Below, one piece after another: positions 1 to 11,250 of a stretch of 64,000 bases of DNA. The DNA is taken from the NCBI GenBank assembly GCA_029216955.1, contig JANAVB010010791.1, positions 1,212,685-1,276,684 of the forward strand. Direction: 5' to 3'. Within the stretch, counting starts at the first letter, position 1. The number at the start of each line of letters is the position of its first letter. Made by a program: the position numbers and the translations under genes. The DNA comes from Iris pallida (taxonomy: Eukaryota > Streptophyta > Magnoliopsida > Asparagales > Iridaceae). The notes under the pieces were generated by a model. That model saw nothing but the letters and a program-made list of their open reading frames with translations, did not search any database and had not been told where the DNA came from.

Positions 1-513
1 TGGCTTCGGGCGCATGCTTGGTGGAGCAGCACTGTTTTCTTCCAGTTTCACCTCCTTCGTTTATGAGCCTTATCGGGTCTAACTAGAGTGCCGCACACCC
101 CGATCCTTGGCATCGTAGTATTTTCCTCTGCCAAGTCTCGAGTGTTGAACACTCTGTTGTTGGTTGTGGAGGAAAGAAGTCACTGGGCTAGTAGAGCCCA
201 GAATGTGTGAGCCTTCTCCATTTAAGGGACTTCTGTGGCAGTCCTGCGCCCAGGTGACAGAGTCCTCCAGTTGCATATCCGTTATGACACTAGCAGGATA
301 TGCGCAGCGAGCCTTCGGAAGCCAAGTCTTGCGAGACTTGTTTGGCTTCGCTAATTTTGAGGGAGTAGAGCCGTCCCTCGAGAGCATCTCTTCGAACGCC
401 TGCTGATCGAATTTTACGATCAGCATCTTCTGAGTACTCCCCACTTTGTCGGTATCGAATTGCGTCACCACCTTCTCGTCAGAGAAAAAGGTGGTCCCCA
501 GCAGAGTTGCCAT
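1..513 (-). pseudogene. gag N-terminal fragment of gypsy element Z
   Basis: A minus-strand reading frame starts at the ATG at 513 and runs to a stop near 79. It begins MATLLGTTFFSDEKVV and contains STQKMLIVKFDQQAFEEML. The same module (FDQQAFEE near the N-terminus) starts the gag regions of elements A, B and P in this window, so it is a family signature. The first codons overlap the primer-binding site, so the true start may lie further in. The fragment runs off the left window edge. No Pfam-type gag core is visible here. Identification as gag rests on position next to a PBS and LTR and on similarity to the other copies. Confidence 0.7.
495..512 (-). other. Primer-binding site, tRNA-Arg type (element Z)
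   Basis: Read on the minus strand the site is TGGCAACTCTGCTGGGGA, starting a few bases from the LTR-a terminus. It begins with TGG, as expected for pairing with a tRNA CCA end. It resembles the 3' end of plant tRNA-Arg (ACG) as I recall it, the primer type reported for Tat/Ogre gypsy elements. The same site with small changes is found next to LTR-b, LTR-c and the P element LTR. Confidence 0.75.
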
Positions 514-516
514 TTT

Positions 517-1451
517 TGTGGACACACACAAAAAAAAGAAAAAGAAAATGTTGTCTTTTCTTTTTATTAGCGCAAGGCACCACAAATCGAGTACGCCTGA
601 GAGATCCTGCACTGAGGATCCCTGAGTACAAAAAGAAAAATTCTGGGAAATGGGACGATGGAGATCGAGCGGCAGTTGCTCCTTTACTCCGTTAACACTC
701 CGATTACAAAAGTGGGTGAAAACCTAAGAAAATTGATAACTCTTGGCTTACTATCAAGAAGTGCAGCAATTTGGCTCTTGAAAATGCTCTTCGTTCTGTC
801 TGTTGAAAAGGGAAGAAGCCCCCTTTTATAGTCGTTCTTGGGTTGGAATGATGTTATGCGCCTACATGAAGAGACACGCTGGTTCTTACGTGGGTGCATG
901 GTCCTATTTTGGGCGCATAGGTGTAGGCGCATACAGGCTGCGAGATCGTGGTCGTGGTGTTGACGTGGCCGCATGCTTCGGTGCACGACTGCTCATAGAG
1001 ACTGACGTGGCCATGCGCTTCGGTGCACGTTTTGATCGTGGCTTTGACTGAGTCAGGCTTGGACGCATAGTCATGTCTCAGGCTATGCGCCCTCCTTTCG
1101 GGGGAGCTAGTCTTGGGCGTACGGAGTTATACTTAGACTAGGCACATGGAGCTTCATTTAGTGGGCGCATGGAGTCGTACTGACTGGACGCATGGAGCTG
1201 CTTTGACTTAGGCGTATGGAGCTATGTTTGCTGAAAATTTTTCATGCTTCTACAGTAATCATGAAGAATCTGTAATAGATCTTTTGTAGATATGATTTTA
1301 ATAAAGAACTGTTTATGCACCACTTTTGTTCGTCTGTGTGACTTTAGTTGTCTGTCTGCACTTTTGGGGTACCTGCACTTTTGTGAAGCCATGTGTAGTG
1401 AGAACGCCACCTACACTTTTGATATGTTTACGCTTTTTTCATGCTTCTACA
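517..1451 (-). repeat. LTR-a of the gypsy array (935 bp)
   Basis: Minus-strand LTR starting TGTAGAAGCATG at 1451 and ending CA at 517. A PBS lies immediately to its left and a polypurine tract (GAAGGGGGCCT on the minus strand, 1452-1465) immediately to its right. It therefore acts at once as 5' LTR of Z and 3' LTR of A. The first 230 bp closely match LTR-b (27328-27557), but LTR-a is less than half as long and its middle holds degenerate repeats with GCGCATGGAG cores (860-1215) instead of the 49-bp minisatellite of LTR-b and LTR-c. Confidence 0.8.
821..831 (-). promoter_or_regulatory. TATA box of LTR-a
   Basis: CTATAAAAGGG on the minus strand, inside LTR-a and in the sense of the element. 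It sits about 310 bp before the LTR end, a suitable place for a U3/R boundary. It predicts a transcript start near 795. Confidence 0.6.
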
Positions 1452-1728
1452 AGGCCCCCTTCAAAGTGTTTCGAACTTGAGCCATCGCTTCATTAAAAGT
1501 TGATTACAACTCCTCGTTTCTAGGGAACGGTCATTATGATCTTTACTCTTAATTCCCACGTCGTCCGAAGAGTTTCCTCATTCACGAAGCATTTTGTCTT
1601 CTTTCGCTGACGTGGTCGTACCCTGTAAGTAGGGTCTATTATGAGAGAAAAGCTTTTTGTCTTTCTTTTCTTCTCACAGAAGCTTTTTATCAGTCTTTTT
1701 CCTCTTTCAAACCCTACCTTTTCCCGCT

Positions 1729-4045
1729 ATGGCCCCCAAGAAATCAAGAACCCTAAAAGCTCCTTCAGCGAGCTTCGAGAAGGCCAGTGGGGTAGTGGCT
1801 AGCCCCAGACCGGCTGTAGTAAGTGCGAGACAGACCAGAGCTTCCTCTTGAAGATATGTTGATGCTTTTTCTTGCCGATGCGCATGGGTGCCATTCTTCG
1901 GAGTGGTGTTCCGAAGATGTGCTGAAGCTTTATTAACTGACGCGCATAGTTGTTACTTTTTACAAAGTAACGACTATCAATGTGCTGAACTTTCTCGTAG
2001 ACGTGCAGCCATTCTCCCTGCGTAGTTTTTTTTACAAGGTACATGCATAGGTGCTTTTTGGCTGATGCATGGTGCACTTTTATATTGCCTGCACGGATGT
2101 TCACGTAATGATCGTGCGGATGCTTCCTATCCTGGCACAGTGCTTTTGCTCTTTGTTTCTGCAAAAAAATATTTTGTGTCTTTCTGGCACACTTTGCTTA
2201 TGTGTAGTTCCTGTGTCCACGTCTCTTTTTTGGGGATATCCTTTTGAACTTTCTGTTTATCACTACTTTGCTTGTGTAGGCGGCACCCACATGGTCTGAT
2301 AGACTCAAGGATCTTCCTGAAGAACCTGCCCCAGAGGTGTCCCGAGTCGTAAGGACCGAGGGGGAGACTACATTTGATAAAACCATCGACCCGAAGGTGT
2401 CTCTCCTCTTGTTCCCTTTGAGTATGAGACTCAAGGCCCTTTGGAGTCATTGGCTTCGCTCCAGCAAAAAACTTTCACGGGGCCGATTAAGGACAAGCCC
2501 GTTGAGGTCCCTGAGGTCGAGGTGGTGGCAGCCGAGGACGATATTCCAGAGTCTGTACCCGTGATGGACTAGGTGGACGTAGATGCTGAGGATATTACCT
2601 AGAACCTTTCTACCGTACCTCCTCTCTATGTCGAGAGAAGGGTTAAGGACAATCCCGATGCACCGGAGACATGGAAGATCATCCGGCCGAGGAGCTGTCT
2701 TCGGCAAATTTTGGGGACTCGTCTCATCGACTAGTCGAAGATTCCCCGGAAGGGTTGACAGAAAAGCCTATCGAAGCATTGGCCTGCCGAATTGTTGAAG
2801 GACCGACGAGAATGATTGTCGAACAAATGGTTGATGAGGTCATTCTGAAATTCACCGAGGAGGCGATTAAGAAGTTGGCTGATATGGTTCTCGGAGAGAC
2901 GACCGAGGAGACCAATGTAGAACAAGTCGACGCGACTGCTAACGAGCCGATGACTGAGGTTCCAACCGAGGTGGCCGTTGAGATGATGGTCGATAGTACT
3001 GCTGATAAACCCGTCGACGTAACTACCAGGAGTCCGACCAAGGGGATGGTAGAAAAAATTACTGACGAGCCGGATGTTGAAGTGCCAGTTGAGAAGACTA
3101 CTGAGGAGTTAGTTACGTCGACCATTGATAAAACGCTCGGTGAGGTTGCTCATACTCCGGTCCATATGGCTTTAGTTGCAGAGGTGGTTGAAGCACCAGC
3201 GAGGAAGCCTGTTGAAGAACCAACTATACCTCCGACAGTGTTTGGTGCACCACCAATGGCTTCTGCTATAGTCACGACGCTACCTATTTCGGCTGCCATA
3301 CCTAGACGCATGTTGGTTGTCGTTGCCCCCCTGGGACCTTCTATTGCGGCATCTCCGGTGACCTCGACTAGTTTGGCTGACAGTGCGTACTATATCATTC
3401 TCATTCTGGGCACTATTTGTCAAGCTTTGATGCACGGCATAGAGGGTATCTTGATGGCAGCCAATCGCTTAGACGGGCTCGGTCGATAGTGGGGGTCCAA
3501 TTGGTGGCCTTATGCGACTATCCAGAATATGAGACGAAGGCGAATGCTATAGACGATCTACTGGCAAATTTGGAAGGTGCCGCTTCGGAGCTTCAAAATC
3601 TTGAGCGCGGTCTTTCGACCCTAGCTGCTACGGAGCTAGAGAAAATGGCTTCTGAAGCATCCCATCATGAGCAGAAATGTCGGGCCTTGACTGACAGACT
3701 TGCCGAGATTAAGGCCAAAATTGAAGAAGTGATCGACGCCGGAGAGGCTCAGGTCTGCTGTCACGCAGCCTCGAAGGAATAGTGCAAGGCCCTCCGGAGC
3801 AGGTCCGGAAGCTAGAAGATACTTTGGCCCTTACAAAAAGCGAGTTGGATAAGTCCAAGGACCAGGAGGAGGCCCTTCGTCAGCGCTCCGAGACCTTGGC
3901 CCGAGAGAAGGAATGTATTGATCTGCGCCAAGCATAACTGGCTCTTGTGAGCCAAAACATGTCCCAGGTTGAAGATGAAGCTGCTCGACATGAGGAGGCC
4001 GAGCGTCGAGCCCAAGCAATGGTTGGCCCCAAATTGCTCTTTTGA
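1729..4045 (+). pseudogene. Antisense extra ORF of element A, decayed
   Basis: This reading runs on the plus strand, opposite to element A, between its 3' LTR and integrase, where Tat elements often carry extra ORFs. It starts MAPKKSRTLKAPSASF at 1729. A GTAAGT donor at 1819 and a TTGCTTGTGTAG acceptor ending 2279 would join GTA to GCG in frame (intron of 461 bp). Downstream lies an acidic Val/Thr/Glu/Pro-rich stretch (2671-3300) with repeated EVPxE and DKPVD themes, then a coiled-coil-like C-terminus (3490-4045, including LEKMASEASHHEQKC). Frameshifts near 2425 and 2670 and in-frame stops show it is dead. P carries a related gene (MAPK start, coiled-coil end) with an extra central domain. 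Function unknown. Confidence 0.6.
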
Positions 4046-4224
4046 GGGGTCGACTAGAAGAACTTTTGCATCGATCTTTGCAATTTTGACCTCCTTTTTG
4101 TCTTTTTGTCTCTCGCTTTTTGAGAGACTCTTTTTTCTAGCCAAAGAAAGAAAATATTTCTATTCTATAAATGAAAATTTGGTTTTGCTTTCCTGCTTGT
4201 CTTTTTGCTGTATAATTTTTTGTA

Positions 4225-4790
4225 CAAGAGTGAGAATTCCTTCAGAGGTAGTACGATACGAGGGAACGGAGATAACTCCGCTAGGGGTATGGTGTTTTAC
4301 TCAGAGGTAATATGGACATGGTAAACATAAAATTTTTGGTGGTAGGATCTTTCTTACTCAGAGGTAATATGGACATGGCAAGGATAGACTCTACGGGTGT
4401 ATAGAACGATTCAGATGTAGTATAGACGTGAAAGGTTTTATGGATAATTATGACAATCATGGGGTATTGTCATGGAAGAGATGTCTCAGAGGTGTTATGG
4501 ACATGGTAGGCACAATCTTCGCTAGGGTATAGAATAACAATTCAGAGATAGTATGGACGTGAAAGGTTTTTTAGATAGTTGTGACAACACAAGGTTATCA
4601 TGGAAGGGACGACTACTCAGAGGTAATATGCACGTGGTTGACGCGAACTTCATTAGGGTGTAGAATAACAATTCAGAGGTAGTATAGATGTGAAAGGTTT
4701 TCTACTAGGGGAGTTATGAAAGAGGTGAACTCAGTAATAGAATTCACGGACACCCGCTGGGGATGTAGGAACCTATGATGATTTGTACTT
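4225..4790 (-). repeat. Tandem repeats between integrase and antisense ORF (A)
   Basis: About three to four imperfect copies of a unit of roughly 140 bp, each with the core TCAGAGGTAATATGGACATG and a second block GGGTATAGAATAACAATTCA. The region separates the convergent integrase (minus) and antisense ORF (plus). The same core in the same element orientation recurs in P at 19000-19210. Tat-type elements are known for tandem repeats in this untranslated 3' region. Confidence 0.75.
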
Positions 4791-5148
4791 CAGACATAGT
4801 ATTTCTTCAGGAACATGCCATAGATTGGCATCATTAGCAAGTCGCCGTTAGGTTTGGCCAGTCGGTAGGCCCTATTGGACTAGACCGTCTCTATGACGAA
4901 TGGTCCTTCCCACTTGGGTTCGAACTTCCCTGCTGTCTTGTGAGTCATCAACATCGGTCTTCGAACTGATAAGACGAGGAAACCCACTTGGAATGTTCTT
5001 TTCTAGACCTTTTTGTTGAAGGCCTCAAAAATTCGAGCTTGCTAAAGCTCGATTCATTGCTGAGCTAGCAGATGTTTTTCATCCAATGCCTCTAACTCCT
5101 GTAGCCACCAGCGTTGATTGTCTTCGTCAATTAGCTAGTTAGTGATGC
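4791..5148 (-). pseudogene. Integrase C-terminal tail region, decayed
   Basis: This stretch between the tandem repeats and the recognisable integrase core has scattered minus-strand coding similarity expected for the integrase C-terminus. For example, the plus strand at 4895-4990 reads against a typical gypsy basic tail. Stops interrupt every frame and I see no intact chromodomain. It is called only by position and weak resemblance. Confidence 0.3.
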
Positions 5149-5880
5149 CTACCCGTAGAGACGGCATCTTGATCTCCAGGGGAAGCACTGCTCACTTCCA
5201 TAAACCAGAGAGAATAGTGTGTTACCAGTGGATGTCCGAACAGTTGAACGATAAGCCCACAGGCATTTGCCGAACTTTTTATTCCAGTCGCGCTTATTAG
5301 AGGAAACGACTTTCTTGAGCAGCTTGACGATAGACTTGTAGAATGCTTCGAGTAGTTTGTTTACTGCAGGATTGTAAGATATTGATGCCATATTTTGTAT
5401 TCAGTTCTTATCGCAGAACCGATGGAATGTGTGGCTCACGAACTGAGGATCGTTGTCGTGCATAATCCTTCTAGGAACCCCGAAGCGGTATATGATGTGA
5501 TGCTTGACAAAACTGACCACGTTCGAGATTTTTATCTCGGCCAGAGGTACTGTTTCCGCTCACTTAGAAAAGTAGTCGGTGATGGCGAGTATGAGCCGGT
5601 GTCCTTTGGAGGATAGTGGACCGATCGGCCCGATAATATCCATTCCCCATGCTTCAAATGGCCAGGCGATCGCTATAGGGTGTAGAAACTCAGAAGGTTG
5701 GTGGATGAGGTCTGCATGTAATTGACATACCCAGTACTTTTTTGCATAATCAACGGCCTCTGCCATCATAGTGGGCAAGTAGTAACCCATGTGACGCAAT
5801 TGATCTTGTAACTTAGGACCAAGCTGATGGGCTCCGCATGTGCCATTATGTGCCTCTTGGAGTGCCTCTTGTGCTTCTAT
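5149..5880 (-). pseudogene. Integrase of element A, broken
   Basis: Two minus-strand pieces cover a gypsy integrase. The upstream piece (5799-5560) has a zinc-binding remnant (CQLHADLIHQP) followed by the start of the catalytic core, WPFEAWGMDIIGPIGP, where D in MDIIGP is the first acidic residue and ITDYFSK holds the second. The downstream piece (5391-5149) has the region after the catalytic Glu: LLKKVVSSNKRDWNKK and CLWAYRSTVRTSTG. The usual Asn/Gly before the Glu is changed (PAVNKLLEAFYKS). Stops and a frame change lie between the pieces. Integrase would insert cDNA into the genome. This copy cannot make an intact protein. Confidence 0.8.
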
Positions 5881-6276
5881 CTTAGATAAATATCGCAGGA
5901 GAAGCCCGTCATATTAACGACGATACCACATTTTGGTAGCTGTGTTGTAGAAGAACCGGAGAGAGCGTCTTTTGACAGAAGTAGCTTCCTTCGGGTCTTT
6001 AGGTAGGATTCCGTAGACTGCGTAGTCTATCAATATGAATTTCTAGTCCCGAAAGTCAACATTAGTGTATGTTTGTACTGAGTAACTCAGACACGTATGT
6101 AGATTGTTCTTTGGACAAACTAACTCTCGCCCTATTACCGTGACGGTATATTGGGTTCCAACAGGAGCTGCCAGAGAAGCTGCATGGCCAGCGAGTGCAT
6201 CGGCCTCCACGTTTTGTAGTCGAGGTATGTGTTCTATAAAGAACCCTGTGAAGGTGGAAATGATATCGATTGCTGC

Positions 6277-6624
6277 CTAGTGGTAAGGAATCAGATCTTC
6301 ATAATGGACCTCGTATTGTCCTCGAACCTGGTTAATGATCAGTTTCGAGTCGCCATAGGCCTCGATGCAGTCAACCTCCAACTGTTTATCGAGTTGGAGT
6401 CCAATGATGAGAGCATTATACTCAGCAATGTTATTGGTGCACGACTCCATGAGAGAATATGTATGATAGATAACTAGGACATCGGGGGTGATGAGAATGA
6501 CTCCGACCCCTGCGATGATCTCGCCTTTGGGTCCTACCTTTTGTGGGACAAATACCATGTCATAAGGAGTCAAAAGTATTGCCCATGTGGCTAATCGCGA
6601 GTTTAAGGCCCCGGGCTTGGTCAT
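6277..6624 (-). pseudogene. Second RNase H domain of element A
   Basis: The minus-strand reading contains AGVGVILITPDVLVIYH, then CTNNIAEYNALIIGLQL and YGDSKLIINQVRGQYEV. This is the pattern of a type I RNase H with conserved Glu in NIAEYxAL and Asp in GDSxLIINQ. It lies downstream of an RT that already has its own RNase H remnant (RPFLLYVRAIDHSLGALLAQ), so the element has the dual RNase H layout described for the Tat lineage. The initial catalytic Asp region is not preserved in this frame. It would degrade RNA in RNA:DNA hybrids. Confidence 0.75.
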
Positions 6625-6693
6625 GAGGACCCTGAGGGGGTTGACTCGAGAGATGACATGGATTGTCTATCCGGCCATGTAATTTTGTGTCTT

Positions 6694-7713
6694 CTAGCTG
6701 GTGAAGAGCAGAGCAAGACACTCCTCTACAGGATTATAATGATGCTCGGCCCCAATCATGGTCCTGCTGAGATAGTAGATCGCCTGTTCGTGGCCTTCAT
6801 TGCTTTTCTGGGCTAACAAAGCACCGAGAGAATGGTCTATAGCTCGGACGTATAGCAGGAAGGGTCTCCCCACGACCGATGCTACTAGTACTAGAAGACT
6901 AGTAAGGTACTTCCTAATGTCGTCGAATGTGCGTTGGCATTCTTCGGTCCATACATAAGAAACCCCTTTCTTCATCAGTTTGGTGAAGGGTTGGCATCGA
7001 CCAGAGAGATTTGCTATGAATCTTCTGATGTATAATAGGCATCCTTGTAGGCCTCGAAGCTCACAGAGATTCTTCAGGGGAGCCGTGTCCAAGATCGGCT
7101 TAGTCTTTTCAGGGTGAATATGAATACGCTTGGTTGTGACAATAAAGCACAGGAACTTGCCACTGGAAATCCCTAGGAAAGACTTAGTCGGGTTCATCTT
7201 TAGTCGATGTGTCCGCATTAAGTCGAATACCGTCCTTAGGTCATCCAAATGACTGGATTTCTTTTTGCTGTTGACGATAATATCATCAACGTAACATTCT
7301 ACCGTCTTTCGGAGGTGCTTGCGGAATATGGTGCTCATAGCCCGCTGGTATGTTGCTCTCGTATTCTTCAACCCGAAGGGTATCACTTGGTAATAGTATA
7401 CCCCTTTTGGAGTCTGGAATGAAGTATGCTTCTCATCTTCGGGGAACATTTTAATCTGGTTGTAGCCTGAGAAACCATCCATGAAGGACATACGTTCGAA
7501 GCCACACGGGTTGTCAATCATCACGTCGGTGATCGGGAGAAAAAACTCATCTTTTGGACGGGCCGAGTTGAGATCCCTGAAGTCTATACAGACCCAAATT
7601 TTCACATTCTTCTTAGTGACTGGGACAATGTTGTCCACCCAGTCCGGATGTTGCTCTTCGCGAATGAAGCCACTCTCTATGAGTTTGTCGACTTCTTCCT
7701 CAATAGCATCCAT
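6694..7713 (-). pseudogene. Reverse transcriptase of element A
   Basis: A 339-codon open stretch on the minus strand. In order: a palm start (IRE, WVDNIVPVTKKN), WVCIDFRDLNSARPKDEFFLP, MSFMDGFSGYNQI, the FQTPKGVYYYQVIPFGLKN block, and the catalytic motif CYVDDIIVNSK with both aspartates. Then comes a connection region (FLGISSGKFLCFIV) and a degraded RNase H start (RPFLLYVRAIDHSLGAL, NPVEECLALLF). Family members usually read WVANIVPVRKKNG and GQIRVCIDF here, so several substitutions are visible. This is the longest surviving pol piece of the gypsy array and the best segment for lineage placement. Confidence 0.9.
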
Positions 7714-7931
7714 GACGTTGGAGTGGAAATGACGTTGTTGCTATTTGACCGGCTTAGCATCGGGTAAAATGTTGAGACGGTGCATAGCGACTGGCGGGTC
7801 TAGACCTGGCATGTCCTCATAGTTCCAAGCAAAGACATTGATGTATTCTCAGATAAGTTATATCAGAGATTCCTTGTCTTCTCCCGTCAAGCTTTTACTG
7901 ATGAAGATGGGTTTTGGGGAAGCCTCGTCTC

Positions 7932-8500
7932 CTACATCAACTTGGATGACTTCATCTTCAGTAGGAGGTTTGCACTGTTTGAAGCATCACTCCCATTAGG
8001 ATCCCAGGCGTTGAACCCAGGGTTCATCCTCAAAGAATTCAAGTATTTGGTCTTCCTCTTCGACTGGGGATCTGCAGAGACCATATTGACGGATAATGTC
8101 TTCTTGAAGGCTTGGCCGATATTGGTATCGGAGTCCCAGGTTAAGGATTCGGAATAGTGTGAATGCATCAAGACCTCCGTCTCTGAACTCTCCGAAGTTG
8201 TTGTGGATGTAACGTAACCCAACCCCTAGTGAGTGCGTTGGTAGTAATTTTGGGACTTTCCCTTTGGAGAACGAAGTCATAAGGGAAGGCGTCGGTCTTT
8301 GCCATAGTTCATCCATCTGTTGTTGTTCAAGTTATAGCCCATATTCTGGATAAGATGTTTGGCTTGGATAGTGCAACGGTAAAGTTACATCTTACCATTA
8401 TCGGGTTCTGGTTCTGCGGAAGCCAGCCACTGAGGACGCTCCAATCGACCGAAGATGATGGGTTCCTCCTTCTTCTTCCTTGCTGGAACCAAAAAGTAGA
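7932..8500 (-). pseudogene. Protease-RT linker of element A
   Basis: Minus-strand reading with a Gly-Leu/Asp-Glu rich tract (SLQEDIIRQYG, VEEEDQILEFFEDE, LGVGLRYI). It lies between protease and RT, where Tat pol proteins carry a variable, acidic linker. No domain is recognised. Frame changes near 8222 and 8316 break it. Confidence 0.45.
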
Positions 8501-8959
8501 TGCCTTGAGGGAGGACAACTCAGCTTGCGAGACTAGTGGTTGTCACTTATGTTTGTAACATATATAGAGCATTGCCTAAGAAATACCTAGTGTTACAATG
8601 CGCATAAGAGTAATTCAAAGACAACTTCCTATTAATAAAATACAAAATTTTATCCCGAGAGATTACATCATCTAAAGAGTGCGGTTCAGTATTGGCACAC
8701 ACGTAGTCTCCCAACTCTTCATCTGTGAGCACTAGGGCTGCCATGGGAGAAGGTGGAGACGATTTTCCCTACAACTTGACTAGCAAGGGGGCTGTAGTCG
8801 GAGGTTCTTGCGACTTCAGAGTTGGCTTTGGAGCCTTTTGGGGAAGCCTTATTTGCATAGGCTCCTACCTAACGGCTGATATTGTCGATGGTAACCGAGC
8901 CGGAGCCTTGCCTCGAAGCTTGATGACGAGAGAAGCTGATGTTTTGAGAAGTTTTCCCT
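8501..8959. other. Degraded linker of element A, no clear coding
   Basis: This part of pol lies between the linker and protease. Short frames exist on both strands but none shows a motif I recognise. It is element A internal sequence by position. Confidence 0.4.
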
Positions 8960-9625
8960 TCAATGGTTCTTCTGCGACAGCTGCACTTTTTGATAAAATA
9001 TTTGCCTCATGTCGGCGTCATTAGCATCATCTTCCCATGGGACTGACTTGTATAGCTCAGCATCTATACAGTATGCTTCAAGTCCTCGGAATGGGTCGAT
9101 GTCAGCGAACTTAGTTTTGATGGTCCCGGTGCTGGCCATATACTTCATGCATTTATGGAGAGTGGAGGGCACAATCATGTACTCATGAATCCATGGTCGT
9201 CCCAACAGTATATTATAGTTTATATCGGCATCAATGACGTAGCAAGTTACGTCAGTCTGTAGATCGCATATTTGGCATTTCAGGTAAATCTTGCCTAGGG
9301 GCTCACTCTTTCCAGCGTTGAAGCCGCTGATTGTAGTGTTTGATGTAGTCAGTCGATGCATTGGGATCCCCAAAGCTTAGAGTAAACTCCGAGGGATGAT
9401 GCTAAGAGAAGATCCATGGTCGATGTGGATGCGATCGACCTTAATGGCACCAACATATCCTGTGTCATATAGGGGCCTAATGTGTCGGTTGTTCTTCAGC
9501 AACATATCTTGCTGGATGAAGATGATATTAGAAATCACCTCGACCACACCGTGATAATGTGGGCATGCAGTAGGGTCTTCCTTAGGTGATTTTAGCTGGG
9601 TGAAAAAAGAGTCAGCATTCTGCAA
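8960..9625 (-). pseudogene. Aspartic protease (RVP-like) of element A
   Basis: Two in-line minus-strand pieces form a retropepsin-like domain. The first (9625-9377) ends KVDRIHIDHGSSLSIIPRSLL, split here as KVDRIHIDHGSS and LSIIPRSLL, with the active-site D-x-G-S-S pattern. An in-frame stop then precedes GIPMHRLTTS. The second (9373-8960) has PLGKIYLKCQICDL, YNILLGRPWIHEY and VPSTLHKCMKY, the strand and ILGRPW signature of Tat/Ogre proteases. It would process the Gag-Pol polyprotein. P carries a close homologue (17663-18166). Confidence 0.8.
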
Positions 9626-10044
9626 AGCTTCGCTGAGGGCGTCTCGAGTCTCTTTGGAGAGAAGGAGGAGCTCGAATAGTGACGATCGAGCCGGAGTATT
9701 GGCCAGCTGCGCCGATATGTCGAAGTTGTAGGGTTGATCGGTCCTATAGCCAAGTCTTTTCTCAGAGGTTTGTCAAAGAAAACCTTCTTCTGCCTTTACT
9801 TGTCTACAGCAGGGGCTTGAGATGGGCCATCTTTCGATGTATCGGGAGTGGTGGTCGCAACAAGGGGAGGTGTTTCCTCTTCCGGGACCTAATTTTTTTC
9901 TCGCTGGTGAGCCGAGCGAGTGGTAACAAGAGTGTCATCAGCCGATGTAGAAACCATACAACATGACTTGACTTTTTTTCCCTTGATAGAGTGCACTACA
10001 GGCACCATCATGTCTGGGCGAGATCAGGATGGATCCACATCACT
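9626..10044 (-). pseudogene. Gag-protease spacer of element A, decayed
   Basis: This region links the gag zinc-knuckle segment to protease. Minus-strand remnants resemble the corresponding P segment (17200-17650), including a Lys/Arg-rich stretch and an LYELL-type helix, but stops are frequent. Confidence 0.35.
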
Positions 10045-11250
10045 TCACCTTATAAATGGGATGAGGCCTTGAGTGTTGTCATGGGCCGGTAGAAGATTGA
10101 CTACTTCTATCGTTGCTCTAGGGATGGGGACTACGCCGTCTTGAGCCTTTGTTCTCGAAAAACTTCCGAACTGGAGAGTGACCATGTTGGCAGTGACAGT
10201 CTTTTCCTCGTAGTCGAGCAAAATGACCTTGGTGTCGATAAGGCACTGGATCTGTCTTTTCAATATGTAGCAGTCATGTGTCGAATGATGAACATACTGA
10301 TGGTAGTGGCAGTATTTTGGATTGTCCACCTTTTCCACTTCATCGGGACGCTTAGGAGGCGGGAGCAGAAGCTTGCCACCCTTCGTTAGCATATCAAAGA
10401 GTTCTAGTGTGACTTCGTCGTTGAAGGAGTAGGTCTCTTTTGGCCTCTGTGCTTCGGCCGGCTTAGGGTTCATTGTTACTGAACCCTTGGAGATGTTGAC
10501 GGTCATGGCTTGTTTCCTTTTACCGTCTTTGGGAGCATGATTGTTGCTAGATGAGCCCCTTCCTTCGTCTTCAAGTGATGGAAAACTCAGTCCCAATAGT
10601 TGTACATCTCAAGCTTTCCTTTCTGCCATGTCTTCCTCTGTAATGAAGGGCGTCCACTCTATATAAGGAGCACAATGCATAATTTGATTGTGGGAAGCAT
10701 GTTTTTACGGCAGGAGTCTATAAGCATGGGCTCTAGTATACCATGGGGTAATCTCAGAGCGGCCTGGCGGAAGCGCTCAATGTATGCGCGTACAGGTTCC
10801 TTCTCCGTCTGGATGATGTCCATGAGAGTCGACATTTTCATATCCATTCCCCTTTCGTAGAATCGATTGAGGAATAGGCGCTTCAAGTCTTCGAACGACA
10901 AAATACAGTTGTCTGGGAGGCTACAAAATCATTTGTAGGCCACCCCCTGCACTGCTCCTACGAATATATTGGTAAGGAGAGCATCGTCTTTTGGTATATG
11001 CCCTGTTACTGAGGTGAAGTACCTCAAGTATCGACGAAAAGACTCCTTCATATCAAACAGCATGAGCGTCTGCGTATTGTATTTGGGAGGATAGATCACA
11101 TTATCCCATTCGGTAAGATATGGTTGCCGAATCCCCATCTTTTGAAGTGATTCTCACTTTTCTCTGGCATCGTGGCCAGCGTACAACTCTTTGAGGGCTT
11201 GCTGTATTTCACTCGACATTGCAGGTCATGTTATTGATGGAGCAGATGAT
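10045..11250 (-). pseudogene. Gag core and zinc-knuckle-like motif of element A
   Basis: Minus-strand pieces cover the retrotransposon Gag core. The order is YLTEWDNVIYPPKYN, FDMKESFRRYLRYFTS, DALLTNIFVGAVQG (11138-10929), then FEDLKRLFLNRFYERG, MSTLMDIIQTEKEPVRAYI and ERFRQAALRLPHG (10901-10659). The last piece (10596-10045) holds KYCHYHQYVHHSTHDCY, a C-x2-H-x5-H-x4-C variant knuckle typical of Tat Gag, followed by LKRQIQCLID. A stop separates the two core pieces near 10929. Gag would form the particle and bind RNA. Confidence 0.8.

Noticed and set aside
2724..3125. Ser/Thr-rich minus-strand frame opposite the A antisense ORF
   Set aside because: Shadow of the acidic repetitive plus-strand frame. 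No motif, and the plus strand fits the P homologue layout.
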